From the NCBI GenBank assembly GCA_022842785.1, contig JALHOW010000007.1, positions 1-64,000 on the forward strand: a DNA stretch of 64,000 bases, in the 5' to 3' direction. Origin of the DNA: Hyphomicrobiaceae bacterium (GTDB lineage Bacteria > Pseudomonadota > Alphaproteobacteria > Rhizobiales > Hyphomicrobiaceae). The notes below the pieces were generated by a model that saw only the letters and a list, made by a program, of their open reading frames with translations, was not told the DNA's origin and made no database searches. This document shows positions 8,261 to 17,885 of this stretch, in pieces; position 1 is the stretch's first letter, and every line of letters starts with the position of its first letter. The position numbers and the translations under genes are program-made.

Positions 8261-8881
8261 CTAGCTGCGGCCGCCGCGACCTTCGCCGCCGCTACCACGA
8301 CCGCCACCGCCGCTACGGCCTTCACCGCCGCCGCTGCGTCCACCGCCGCGGCTCATGCTACCGCGATCGCCGCCACCACTGCGATTGACGCTGCCGCGAT
8401 CACCGCCACTGCGCCCGCGGCTCATGCCATCACGGCTGCCGCCGGACCGGCCATCAAAGCTTCGACGGTCTGATCGCGAGCCGCGATCGCTGTCACGACC
8501 TCGACGCTGCTCACCGCGATCCGAACGACGGCGATCTCCGCGATCATCGCGACGACGGTCGCCGCGATCCCAGTCGCGGTTACGGCGGTGCCAGTCTCGG
8601 TTGTGATAGCGCCAGCCACGCCAGCCCGGAGACCCGCCCCACCCATAACCACGCCTCCAGCCATAGCCGCACCAGTACCAGCCGGGTCCATTCCAGGCAT
8701 CCCAGTAGTAGCACCAGCGACGATCGCCGAAGACGATGACCTGCGTCTTCTGGATCATCGCGTTCGGGTCGATCAGATTCTTCGTGCCGATGCCGCCAGT
8801 GACGGGGGCGGCCTCAGCACTTGTGAACATTGCGCCGGCAACAAGAAAAGCCGTGCCTGCTCCCACACGTCTCCAAGACAT
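8261..8881 (-). CDS. exported Gly/Arg/Ser-rich low-complexity protein
   Basis: 206 residues from an ATG at 8881 with AAGGAG upstream. A signal peptide (MSWRRVGAGTAFLVAGAMF, ending near AEA) is followed by a short ordered part rich in Trp, Tyr and Gly around two Cys residues (WCYYWDAWNGPGWYWCGYG). From about residue 95 to the end it is a long basic low-complexity tail of R, D, G and S with RGSMSRGG-like units. Similar small secreted proteins with such tails are common in Hyphomicrobiales and have no known function. The tail is probably disordered, perhaps binding RNA, DNA or polysaccharide at the cell surface. It is followed by a shared terminator. Confidence 0.72.
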   Translation of the reverse strand: MSWRRVGAGTAFLVAGAMFTSAEAAPVTGGIGTKNLIDPNAMIQKTQVIVFGDRRWCYYWDAWNGPGWYWCGYGWRRGYGWGGSPGWRGWRYHNRDWHRRNRDWDRGDRRRDDRGDRRRSDRGEQRRGRDSDRGSRSDRRSFDGRSGGSRDGMSRGRSGGDRGSVNRSGGGDRGSMSRGGGRSGGGEGRSGGGGRGSGGEGRGGRS

Positions 8882-9057
8882 TGGGTGTCTCCTTCCGCTC
8901 TTCGCGATGGACGACATTGCCGAGCGCGTGTCCCATCGAAGGGACGAAGGCGCTTCGGCGAGACCGCAGTGCGGTACTCGCGCGGCCGGTTCATGGTGAA
9001 CCGGCCGCGCTTGTCGTCTCGATGCTTAGAAACGTGCGAAGGAAAAAAGTGTTCCCG

Positions 9058-12000
9058 CTACTGGACCGCGGTCACTTCGAGCGTGCCCGCGACCGTGCGG
9101 CCGTGAAGGTCGGGACGGTACATGTCCTCGATCGAGGCCGCGGGATGTACGAAGCGGCCCGGTGTGACCGCGCGTACGATGTAGGCCACTGTTGCGGATG
9201 GCTTCACGCCGCTGCTGCGATCCTCGCCCTGGAAGTAGTCGAAGGCCGCGACGAAGCGATCGTCGCGATACTCGGTGTGCGCGGGCTTGCCGGCCGTTTG
9301 CGCCCAGCCAAGGCTCTTCGTCTCGCCGCTGTCGACAAGGCGCGGGTTCTCGATCTCGAAGCCTGCGGGCAGGCGATCGACGAGTAGCACGCGACCGCCG
9401 GTATGCTGTCCTTCGATCTTGAGGACCACGACAACGCGGTCGTTCTGCTTGACGCTCATGTTTGCATTCTCCGCCGTGATGGGGGTGCCATCGAGCGTGT
9501 GATAGCTACGCGAGATCGTGAAGCCCTTCGATGCTGCGGGTTCTGCAGTGAGCGCCGAGCCCGTGACCGAGACGACGGCTGAGACCGGTGCCTCGCCACG
9601 GTTGGCAACCACGAGACCACCGAAGCCAAGATCGGATGCCGCGAGGGAGCGGGTCAGCTCGCCCCGGAAGGGCGTGCCGTTGACCGTGAGGTTTGTCCCC
9701 GCCGAGGCATCACTCAAGGCGCGAGCGGCGAGCAGCATCCAGGCCTGCTCCTGCGTCGAGGTGTAAGTCCGCGTCGCCTTGGCCCGCTCGATGACACGCG
9801 CGAGCTGCGGCGCTTCGCCAACGAGCGTCTTCGTTTCCGAGACGAGCGTCAGAACGGCTGCACCATCGCGCAAGCGTGAGCCGTAGTCGCCGCGGCTTTC
9901 GTCCTTGCTCTCGTCGCCCATGCGGGCGAGGGCAGCGCGGAAGGCCTTCTCGGCGCGCGGCTTGTCGCCGGTCATGGCGAGCGCTGCGCCGATCTGTGCC
10001 TGTGCGAGAGCCGACGAGAAGCGTTCGAGGCGCGTGTCGGCGTAGTAGCGCAGCTCACCCACAGGTGCGCGGCCGTTGCGTGCGAGCACGTAGAGTGCAT
10101 ACGCGCGCGCTTCGCCACCCTTCTCGAAATCCTGCGCATACGAGATGAAGTTGGCGAGGCGATCGAGTGCCTGCGTCAACTGTCGCTCGGGCACGGCATA
10201 GCCGAGTTCTTTCGCGCGCGTCAGGAAGTCGGTGACATAGCCCGTGAGCCAGAGATCAGGCTCGCCGGGCCCCCAGATACCGAACGCGCCGGACGAGTCC
10301 TGCATTTCGAGGACACGCGCGACGGCCTTGTCCACGCGTTCCTTGAGCTGGCTTTCCTCCGCAAGGCCGATGCGCTTTGCAACATCATTGACGTAGAGCA
10401 GCGGCAGCGCGCGGCTCGTCGTCTGCTCGGCGCAGCCATAGGGATAGCGGTCGAGCGAGGCGAGCAGGCCGGGCACATCCATGCCGGCGGATGGGCCGAC
10501 ATTGAGCGCAATGCGCGTACTCGACGGGATCAGGTCCGTGAGCAGATCCTGCGACAGGCTGAGGCGTCCGCCCTTGGCCGCGAGGTTGGCGACGTGCGTG
10601 CGACGGATGTCGTTTGCAGGCGGCATGACCTCCAGCGCCACGCGGCGGCGGACCTCGATGCCGTCAGGTCCGTTGACGCGCACGCTGTAAACATGACGAC
10701 CGAGGCTCGCCGGCTTGATCGCAATGCGCTCCGCCCGGCGCTGGTTCGGCGCGAGGGTCGGATTGCGCTGGGCGAGCGAGGTCGCGAGGCCCTGCGGGTT
10801 TTCCTGTTCGGCGGAGAGCTGGTACGCGGTGTCGGGGCCTTCGATGTTGTGCACATCGATGGCGATGCTGGCTTCGTCGCCGAGGCTCAGAAAGCGCGGT
10901 GCCGTCACGGTGAGCGCGAGCGCATCGCGCACGAGCACATCCGATCCTGCCGAGCCGAGCTTGCCGGCGCTCCACGCAACCGCCATGAGGCGCACAGTGC
11001 CGTTGAAGTCGGGCATGTCAAACTTGGCTTCAGCCGTACCGTCTGCCTTGACCTCGACAATGCCGGAGAACAGCGCGAGCGGTTTCTCGACGGGGGGACT
11101 GCCGCGCATGGACATGCCGCCACCACCTTCACCGTCACCACCCGAGCGGAGCGATCCGCGTGTCGCGCGCATCCCGTCGATGAGGCGACCGTAGAAGTCA
11201 CGGATCTCGACGCCGAGACGGCGCTGCGCGTGGAAGTGGCGCTCAGGGGCGGGCGCCTCGAAGCGCGTCAGGTTCAGGATGCCCATGTCGACGGCCGCGA
11301 TCGTGAGGCGCGCGGCCTCGCCGGCTTTGAGACCCTCGATCTTCACCGGCACGATGAGCGTGCTCGCCGGCTTGATCTTCGCGGGTGCATTGAGCGTCAG
11401 CTTGAGCGTCTCGCTCTCGGTATCGAGGGCGAGCCAGCGCACGCCGATGGCGCGGCTCGGCATGCGCTTCGCACCTTCGTCCATGGCCCGATAGAACATG
11501 GCCGTGACGTAGGCGCCGGGCATCCATTTCGCATCGACAGGCAGCGCGATCTCGCCGCCGCCGGCCGGGATGTCCGCATCCTGCATGGTGAGCAGGCCGC
11601 TCGAAAGCACGGCGAGGCGCACTTTGCCGGCGGCGCGCGTGTTGATGCGCACGCGGGCGGTGTCGCCGGCTTTATAGGTCGGCTTGTCCAGCACGACGTC
11701 GAGCACCTCGGGGCTCTCGGCGTCCTCACTTGCATGCCAACCGACATTGAAGGTCACGCTCGCGACGCCGGGCGCCTTGGGGTCGGCGCTCGTCACCTCG
11801 ATGCGATAGCGGCCCCAGTCGAGCGACGGCGCTTCGATGCGCGCGGGCGTTGCGCCGTCCGAGTTTGCCGTGCCATTCGCGACGCGCTTTGTCGTCGTGA
11901 CGGCTTCGTAGTTCCACTGGCCGTCGCGGCTGTACCACTGCCAGCGCTGATTGAGCTGCAGGATTTCCCACTTGAGTGCCGCGCTCGATTGCGGCTTGCC

Positions 12001-14322
12001 CTCAGTGTTGACGAGTACGGTCTCGAAACGCGCCGCCTCGCCTTCGCCGACCTGTCCGCTCGCGAAGAGCGGCTTGATGCCGACACGGGCTGCACGTGTG
12101 TCAACAGGCAGACGAACACTACGTTCGATCGTGCGTCCGCTCGGCTCGCGCAGGCGAACCATGATCTCGGCTTCGAGAGGCTTGGCTGTCTTCGGTATGG
12201 CCGGAAGGCGCACGCCAATGAGGCCACGGCCGTCGGCGCCCGTCTGGGGCAAGTTTTCGAGCGGCTGGCGCACGGGCATGACCTGCTCGCCGGCAAGGCC
12301 GAACTTATATCCCGCAAGCCCGGGCAGATCGCCCGTTGCCGGACGCACGTTGATGTCGCCTTCCATGGCGAGGCCCGCCGCGGGTGGGCCGTACAGATAG
12401 CGGCCGTTGATCGTAATGGAGGCCGTTTCTTCGATGGCAATGGTCTTCGCCTGCGGTTCCAGGGTCAGCGCGAGGCGCTCCGGTAGGAAATCCTCGACAA
12501 GGAAGGAGGTCTGCGCGAGGGCTTTGCCCTTCTCGTCAAGAAGGAGGCGGGCGCGCCACGTTCCCGTCATCGCGGTCGGGGGAAGCGCGAGCGTCGCAGC
12601 ACGCCCGCCAAGCTGTGGTTCGTTGAGGGCAATGCGGCGATGCTCCACGCCATCCGGCCGCGTCACGATCAGCGTTGCCGGTGTTTCGGATGCAGCACCC
12701 GTGCGATCACGCAACAGCGCGACGAGGTACACGGGCTCGCCGGGACGGTAGACGCCACGATCGGCATAGACGTAGCCGTCGAGGGGACCGGGCTGCTCGC
12801 GGCCTTTCACGCCGCGATCCGTGAGATCGAAAGCCGCAGTCGCGAGATCGAGGAAGGCGTAGTCCTTGTTGCCCTCGGCGACGAGAAGAGCCGGCGCGAG
12901 GCCACCGGTGCCGCGCATGAGGCCTGCATCGAAGCGCACGTAGCCGCGTGCGTCGGTCTTTCCGGTAGCGAGCACTTCATTGTTGCGCGCGACGAGGCGC
13001 ACGGCAATTTCGCCGACGGGCGATGCCGCGCCGAGCGAGCGCACGAACGCGTGGAGGCCATCGTCGCCCGAGAGCGCGGTCAGGCCGAGATCGGAGACGA
13101 TGAACCACTGCGTTGCTGGCGCCTGGTACTCGTTGCGCTTGGCATCGGCAGCGGTGGCGATGGCGAGATAGACGCCCGGTGCGAGATCGGGCAGGGCCTC
13201 GCTGACGGGAATGGCCGTGGTGACATCCTCATTGAGGCGGCTCGCAATCTCGAGTTCGCCTTTCCATACGCGCTGGCCGTTGCGATCGCGAATGGTCTCG
13301 AGCTCATAGCTCTGCACCTGCTTCAGAAAGCCATCGAGCGATGTGGCGCCGGCGAGCGCGCGGTCGCCGATGCGCAGGATCTCGATGTCCGCCTTGCTCG
13401 CATTGACCGAGACGAGCGGGATGCCCTGCTGGCCGCGGTTCGGGAGGACGTAGGCGCGACCGGAAAAGCGCACAGACGGCGCACGGTCGCGCACATAGAC
13501 GGCAATTTCCGACGCCTTGGGCAGGCTCTCGCCGACCGTCGAGGGGAGACCGGCGCGAAGCTGCACTTCATAGCGCTTGCCGTGCTCGAGGCTGTCGATG
13601 CAGAGCTGCTGGCCTTCGACAGTCATGTTCTGCGGCTCGCGCCCATCGACGGCGACGAATTTCTGCAGATCGCCGACGGCACTCGGCAGGCGCTCGGAGA
13701 AGTTGATGCATAGGCGCGGCTCGACGGCATCGGATTCCGATTTGTAGTCGATGACGCGGAAGCCGTGCTCGGCACGCAGCGCGTCGAGCGTGGTGCTGAC
13801 ATCATCGTCATTCACGAGGCGGACGCTCGCAGCGAGGGCCTCGATAGCCGGACGCCACATGGAGCGCGCCTTCAAAGCTTCGCCGAGTGCGGCGAGTGCC
13901 TCGGCGCGTTGCCGGTCGTTCGTCGCCGTCTCGAGCGCGCGATAAGCGGCGCCGGAGGCGTTCACGGGAATGGAGTAGCGTTCTGCGGGGCGCGCCGGAT
14001 CGGGCGTCATGGCGAGAAGAGCCTTGGCCAGACCCGTCCAGGCTGCGGTGTCCTTGGCATCCGTCACGACAGCGGTGGCGAGGTGGCGTGCGGCGACGCG
14101 GGCATCACCGTTGTCCGCGAGAACCTTGAGCCCGGCCTCGCGCTGCTGGCGCGCCGTCTGCTTGCCCGGCTTGAAGGCACCCTTGATGTAGCTCTCGTAG
14201 CGTTCGGCGTCCTTGCTGACGACGGGGTGCGAGAAGAGGGGCTGCGCCTGCTGCGCGATGGCCGGCAGGCTGACGAGGAGCAGAAGACCGAGCACGAAGG
14301 CGATCGGGCGGGCGAAGAACAT
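9058..14322 (-). CDS. bacterial alpha-2-macroglobulin with thioester motif
   Basis: 1754 residues from an ATG at 14322 that begins a signal peptide (MFFARPIAFVLGLLLLVSL ... AIAQ). The N-terminal 250 residues are an alpha-solenoid-like region; macroglobulin beta domains follow (VYADRGVYRPGEPVYLVALL near the middle). The thioester motif C-A-E-Q sits at C1297-Q1300 in YPYGCAEQTTSR, followed by the alpha-alpha toroid domain. Family members are periplasmic traps for proteases, thought to back up penicillin-binding protein 1C. No pbpC gene lies in the window, which is unusual because the two are normally adjacent. No lipobox Cys is visible after the signal peptide, so it may be soluble. Confidence 0.9.
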   Translation of the reverse strand: MFFARPIAFVLGLLLLVSLPAIAQQAQPLFSHPVVSKDAERYESYIKGAFKPGKQTARQQREAGLKVLADNGDARVAARHLATAVVTDAKDTAAWTGLAKALLAMTPDPARPAERYSIPVNASGAAYRALETATNDRQRAEALAALGEALKARSMWRPAIEALAASVRLVNDDDVSTTLDALRAEHGFRVIDYKSESDAVEPRLCINFSERLPSAVGDLQKFVAVDGREPQNMTVEGQQLCIDSLEHGKRYEVQLRAGLPSTVGESLPKASEIAVYVRDRAPSVRFSGRAYVLPNRGQQGIPLVSVNASKADIEILRIGDRALAGATSLDGFLKQVQSYELETIRDRNGQRVWKGELEIASRLNEDVTTAIPVSEALPDLAPGVYLAIATAADAKRNEYQAPATQWFIVSDLGLTALSGDDGLHAFVRSLGAASPVGEIAVRLVARNNEVLATGKTDARGYVRFDAGLMRGTGGLAPALLVAEGNKDYAFLDLATAAFDLTDRGVKGREQPGPLDGYVYADRGVYRPGEPVYLVALLRDRTGAASETPATLIVTRPDGVEHRRIALNEPQLGGRAATLALPPTAMTGTWRARLLLDEKGKALAQTSFLVEDFLPERLALTLEPQAKTIAIEETASITINGRYLYGPPAAGLAMEGDINVRPATGDLPGLAGYKFGLAGEQVMPVRQPLENLPQTGADGRGLIGVRLPAIPKTAKPLEAEIMVRLREPSGRTIERSVRLPVDTRAARVGIKPLFASGQVGEGEAARFETVLVNTEGKPQSSAALKWEILQLNQRWQWYSRDGQWNYEAVTTTKRVANGTANSDGATPARIEAPSLDWGRYRIEVTSADPKAPGVASVTFNVGWHASEDAESPEVLDVVLDKPTYKAGDTARVRINTRAAGKVRLAVLSSGLLTMQDADIPAGGGEIALPVDAKWMPGAYVTAMFYRAMDEGAKRMPSRAIGVRWLALDTESETLKLTLNAPAKIKPASTLIVPVKIEGLKAGEAARLTIAAVDMGILNLTRFEAPAPERHFHAQRRLGVEIRDFYGRLIDGMRATRGSLRSGGDGEGGGGMSMRGSPPVEKPLALFSGIVEVKADGTAEAKFDMPDFNGTVRLMAVAWSAGKLGSAGSDVLVRDALALTVTAPRFLSLGDEASIAIDVHNIEGPDTAYQLSAEQENPQGLATSLAQRNPTLAPNQRRAERIAIKPASLGRHVYSVRVNGPDGIEVRRRVALEVMPPANDIRRTHVANLAAKGGRLSLSQDLLTDLIPSSTRIALNVGPSAGMDVPGLLASLDRYPYGCAEQTTSRALPLLYVNDVAKRIGLAEESQLKERVDKAVARVLEMQDSSGAFGIWGPGEPDLWLTGYVTDFLTRAKELGYAVPERQLTQALDRLANFISYAQDFEKGGEARAYALYVLARNGRAPVGELRYYADTRLERFSSALAQAQIGAALAMTGDKPRAEKAFRAALARMGDESKDESRGDYGSRLRDGAAVLTLVSETKTLVGEAPQLARVIERAKATRTYTSTQEQAWMLLAARALSDASAGTNLTVNGTPFRGELTRSLAASDLGFGGLVVANRGEAPVSAVVSVTGSALTAEPAASKGFTISRSYHTLDGTPITAENANMSVKQNDRVVVVLKIEGQHTGGRVLLVDRLPAGFEIENPRLVDSGETKSLGWAQTAGKPAHTEYRDDRFVAAFDYFQGEDRSSGVKPSATVAYIVRAVTPGRFVHPAASIEDMYRPDLHGRTVAGTLEVTAVQ

Positions 14323-14552
14323 GGGGCGTGATCCCGGGGCACGAGGAATAGGGGCCGGTCGGCGGCGGTTTTGCCTCAAACGGCGAAACCGAGTTCAGCG
14401 CCGGTCGATGACCAATTAATGGCGCTTCGCGCGCAATGCCAGCACGGGCGGAAAGCAGTGCACACCGTGCGATGCGGTCCGGCAAATTCCGGCAAGTTCG
14501 GGCAGCGAGAATAGGCTCGCGAGGTAGCCTCAGGGGCAAACGACGCCAGCGC

Positions 14553-15182
14553 TTATCGCCACATTCGCCCTCGGCGCGAACCGGGCGCTGCTGCTGCTGG
14601 CTGCGGGGTCTCGGGTGTGGGCGGCGCACCCTCGTCCTGGAGCGTGGGTTCGAGCCCAAGCAGCTCGGCCGTGTCACGAGCGCGCCGCACGCGCCCTTCG
14701 ACCTGCGCACCGGCATCGACACTGAGAGATTGATGGTGGATGTCGGCCTCGACTTTGGCGCCGGCCTGGATCTCGACCTGCACGCCGCGGATCGTTCCCA
14801 AGATGACGCCGAAGACCTTCACGCTGTCGCCGGCGACGACGCCTTCGACCGTCCCGACATCGCCGATCACCACTTCGGTGCCACGAACGTCGCCCTGGAT
14901 CCTGCCCTCGACGCGGATCTTGCCTTTCGAGATCACGTGGACGTCCTGGCCGCTTATGGCGAGGTCGGCGCCAATGACGGAGGTGGCCTGCCGGTCATCG
15001 CCAGGGACAGGCACCGGCACAGCCGCAATGGGCGGCTTGGGAGCTTCTCGCTCTCCCGGTGCGGTGACAGGCACGAGGGCCTTCGGCTCCGCCGCGGAAT
15101 AGGGCGGGATCGATGCGGAGGGATCAATTGGCTGTGTCTCGGTTCCGGAATGGGATGCCTCGACACCATTATGAATCGGCAT
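14553..15182 (-). CDS. bactofilin, polymer-forming cytoskeletal protein
   Basis: 209 residues from an ATG at 15182 with AGGAAAG about ten bases upstream. After a Pro-rich N-terminal linker, residues about 75-175 form the DUF583 bactofilin beta-helix, visible as repeated six-residue turns with buried V and I (GKIRVEGRIQGDVRGTEVV, then VGTVEGVVAGDSVKV). Bactofilins polymerise without nucleotide and help localise cell-envelope enzymes. The neighbouring alpha-2-macroglobulin gene is also envelope related and on the same strand, 230 bp downstream. The frame stays open to a GTG at 15242 without a binding site. Confidence 0.85.
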   Translation of the reverse strand: MPIHNGVEASHSGTETQPIDPSASIPPYSAAEPKALVPVTAPGEREAPKPPIAAVPVPVPGDDRQATSVIGADLAISGQDVHVISKGKIRVEGRIQGDVRGTEVVIGDVGTVEGVVAGDSVKVFGVILGTIRGVQVEIQAGAKVEADIHHQSLSVDAGAQVEGRVRRARDTAELLGLEPTLQDEGAPPTPETPQPAAAAPGSRRGRMWR

Positions 15183-15622
15183 GATAAAATGACTTTCCTG
15201 GCTCAATGAAAAACCATTGATGCCTCCTCGAAATCTGATCACGCCGCATGATCAATAATATTCGTAAACGTCCCAACTGGCGGAATCAAGGCCTGTTCAA
15301 TTGCGCTGCGGCGCAGGAGATTTGCCAAAATGCACGGGATCCGGGCGGTGGCCGCCACAGGAATTGGTAACTGATGCCGCGACCAGGATGCCGGCCCCGA
15401 GGTTGACACCGGCCCCGGCTTCGCTCAATAAGGCGCCATCGCAAGCAGGCCCTGGAAACCAGAGCCACCGGTTTGCACGGGTCGCGACCTCCACGGGTGC
15501 GCGGCGGAGGCAGATGCGGTCAACGTCCGTCAGCGAAGGTTCGCTCACGGGCGCGTTTGTGTTTGGCGTGCGCGGGTGCGGTCGGCGGGGTGCGGATTGG
15601 CCAGCGACAAGGAAGTGTAGCG
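15183..15622. other. 440-bp divergent intergenic region with a four-codon upstream ORF
   Basis: The space between the bactofilin and GST genes has an AT-rich patch at about 15245-15270 suited to promoters. On the minus strand a strong GAGGAGG is followed by ATG-GTT-TTT-CAT-TGA (15217-15203), a Met-Val-Phe-His minimal reading frame 21 bases before the bactofilin ATG and out of frame with it. The rest (15290-15600) is GC-rich with no credible gene. Confidence 0.4.
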
Positions 15623-16267
15623 ATGTTGAAGGTCTGGGGACGCAAGACGTCGGTCAATGTCCAGAAGGTCATGTGGGCCGTGGGCGAGCTTGGCCTCGCG
15701 CACCAGCGCTTCGATTATGGCGGCGAGTTCGGCAAGACAGACACGCCCGAGTACATCCAGCTCAATCCCAACCGCCTCGTGCCGACGATCGACGACCATG
15801 GCTTCGTGCTCTGGGAGTCGAGCGCGATCGTGCGCCATTTGGCGCAGCGCTATGGCCGCGGCACGCTCTCGCCGACTGACGAGCAGTCATTCGCGAGGGC
15901 CGATCAATGGATGGATTGGGCACTTTCGACGCTCTATCCCGACATTATCTCAACCTGCTTCATTCAGCTTGTGCGCACGCCTGCCGGTGACCGCAATGAC
16001 GAGGCCGTCGAAGTGGCATCGCAGCGCGTCGGCGAAAAGCTTGCGATCCTCAACCGCCAGCTCGCGCAGCGCACCTATATATTGGGTGAGCAGATCACGG
16101 TCGCCGACATCGCGATCGGTTCGCAGATGTACCGCTACTTCAACCTGCCGATCGAGCGGCCACCGCTCGCAAATGTCGAGGTCTGGTACAAGCGTCTCAC
16201 GCAGCGCCCTGCCTATCAGGCGCACGTGATGATCGACTTCAAGCCCATGATGGTGCCCGGCGCATGA
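15623..16267 (+). CDS. glutathione S-transferase family protein
   Basis: 214 residues from an ATG at 15623 with AAGGAAG upstream. The thioredoxin-like N-terminal domain has NRLVPTIDD with the conserved cis-Pro and WESSAIVRHLAQRY, where E-S-S-A binds the gamma-glutamyl group. The C-terminal helical domain contains LAQRTYILGEQITVADIAIG, the usual N-capping box. It conjugates or reduces substrates with glutathione; the specific role is unknown. It precedes ffh by 35 bases on the same strand and may share its transcript. Confidence 0.85.
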   Translation: MLKVWGRKTSVNVQKVMWAVGELGLAHQRFDYGGEFGKTDTPEYIQLNPNRLVPTIDDHGFVLWESSAIVRHLAQRYGRGTLSPTDEQSFARADQWMDWALSTLYPDIISTCFIQLVRTPAGDRNDEAVEVASQRVGEKLAILNRQLAQRTYILGEQITVADIAIGSQMYRYFNLPIERPPLANVEVWYKRLTQRPAYQAHVMIDFKPMMVPGA

Positions 16268-16302
16268 GCGCGGCGCCTTCCCCGAGAGAGAACTGAGAGG
16301 CC

Positions 16303-17883
16303 ATGTTCGAATCTCTGTCCGATCGGCTTTCTGGCGTCCTCGACAGGCTCACCCGGCGCGGTGCGCTGAGCGATAGCGACGTCAATGAGGCCATGCGCGA
16401 GGTCCGCCGGGCCCTCCTCGAGGCCGACGTGGCGCTCGATGTGGTGCGCTCCTTCACCGACAAGGTGAAGGCCAAGGCCGTCGGCGCCAACGTGGTCAAG
16501 TCGGTCACGCCCGGCCAGATGGTCGTCAAGATCGTGCACGACGAGCTCGTCGAGATGCTGGGCTCCGACAGCCAGCCGATCGATCTTGTGGCGACGCCGC
16601 CCGTGCCGATCATGCTCGTCGGCCTGCAGGGCTCGGGCAAGACGACCACGTGCGCGAAGATCGGTAAGCGCCTTACCGATCGCGACAAGAAGAAGGTGCT
16701 GATGGCCTCGCTCGATACGCGCAGGCCTGCCGCACAGGAGCAGCTGCGTGTGCTCGGCGAGCAGACGGGCGTCGCGACGCTGCCGATCATCGCCGGCCAG
16801 ACGCCGAAGCAGATTGCGGCGCGCGCCATCGAGGCGGGCAAGCTCGGCGGCTACGACGTCGTACTCCTCGATACCGCCGGTCGTATTCACATCGATGAAG
16901 AGTTGATGCAGGAATCGGCGGATGTGCGCGATATCGCGCAGCCGCACGAGACCCTGCTCGTCGCCGACAGCCTGACCGGACAGGACGCTGTCAATCTCGC
17001 GAAGAACTTCAACGAGCGCGTGGGCATCACCGGCATCGTACTAACGCGCGTCGATGGTGATGGCCGCGGCGGTGCTGCGCTCTCCATGCGCGCGGTCACG
17101 GGCAAGCCGATCAAGCTGATCGGTGTGGGTGAGCGCTGGGATGCGCTCGAGGATTTCCATCCGCAGCGCATTGCCGGCCGCATTCTCGGTATGGGCGACG
17201 TTGTCAGCCTCGTCGAGAAAGCCGCTCAGACGATCGACGCCGAGAAGGCGCAGGCCATTGCGCAGAAGATGCGCAAAGGCGAGTTCGATCTCGAGGATCT
17301 CTCCGAGCAGCTGAAGCAGATGCAGAAGCTCGGCGGCATGGGCGGGCTCATGGGCATGATGCCCGGCATGGGCAAGATCAAGCAGCAGATGGCCTCATCA
17401 AACTTCGACGACAAGATGATGAAGCGCCAGGGCGCGATCATCTCATCCATGACACCCTACGAGCGCCGTCATCCGAAGATTCTCGACGGCAAGCGCAAGC
17501 GGCGCATCGCCGCCGGTTCGGGCACGCGGCCCGACGAAGTGAACCGTCTTCTGAAGATGCACCGCCAGATGGCGGACATGATGAAAATGATGGGTAAGAA
17601 CAAGGGCATGATGCAGCGCATGGCCGGTGCCTTCGGGCTTGGCGGCGGGGCGGTGCCCAATGCGGCTGAAGTCGAGCGCATGCAGGCCGAGCTTGCGCGC
17701 CTCGATCCCAAGGCCCTGGAGCAGTTGCCGAAGGACGTGCGCGAACAGCTCGCAGGTGGTGGCGCTCCGACGCCGGCTCTCCCGGGCCTCGGCAAGGCAG
17801 TGCCACGGCTGCCGGGGCTGCCGGGATTGGGCGGTGGTGGACCACGTTTCACCCTGCCGGGCCTCCCTGGAAAGAAGAAGTAG
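16303..17883 (+). CDS. ffh: signal recognition particle GTPase Ffh
   Basis: 526 residues. The N domain is followed by the G domain with GLQGSGKTTT (107-116), DTRRPAAQEQL, DTAGRIHIDEEL and TRVDGDGRGGAAL; the M domain is methionine-rich (MGGLMGMMPGMGKIKQQM, then RHPKIL and a GSG-type RNA-binding loop). It binds 4.5S RNA and signal sequences and delivers ribosomes to FtsY. A Gly/Pro-rich C-terminal extension of about 70 residues (LPGLGKAVPRLPGLPGLGGG) is longer than in E. coli Ffh, as in other Alphaproteobacteria. TGAGAGG precedes the ATG. It is followed two bases later by a GNAT gene. Confidence 0.96.
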   Translation: MFESLSDRLSGVLDRLTRRGALSDSDVNEAMREVRRALLEADVALDVVRSFTDKVKAKAVGANVVKSVTPGQMVVKIVHDELVEMLGSDSQPIDLVATPPVPIMLVGLQGSGKTTTCAKIGKRLTDRDKKKVLMASLDTRRPAAQEQLRVLGEQTGVATLPIIAGQTPKQIAARAIEAGKLGGYDVVLLDTAGRIHIDEELMQESADVRDIAQPHETLLVADSLTGQDAVNLAKNFNERVGITGIVLTRVDGDGRGGAALSMRAVTGKPIKLIGVGERWDALEDFHPQRIAGRILGMGDVVSLVEKAAQTIDAEKAQAIAQKMRKGEFDLEDLSEQLKQMQKLGGMGGLMGMMPGMGKIKQQMASSNFDDKMMKRQGAIISSMTPYERRHPKILDGKRKRRIAAGSGTRPDEVNRLLKMHRQMADMMKMMGKNKGMMQRMAGAFGLGGGAVPNAAEVERMQAELARLDPKALEQLPKDVREQLAGGGAPTPALPGLGKAVPRLPGLPGLGGGGPRFTLPGLPGKKK

Positions 17884-17885
17884 TC

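Noticed and set aside
6499-8343. 614-codon minus-strand open frame opposite the monooxygenase
   Set aside because: It lies antisense to a clear FAD monooxygenase and reads as an Arg/His/Ala-rich shadow.
10594-12486. 630-codon plus-strand open frame within the alpha-2-macroglobulin gene
   Set aside because: Antisense shadow; no domain or ribosome binding site.
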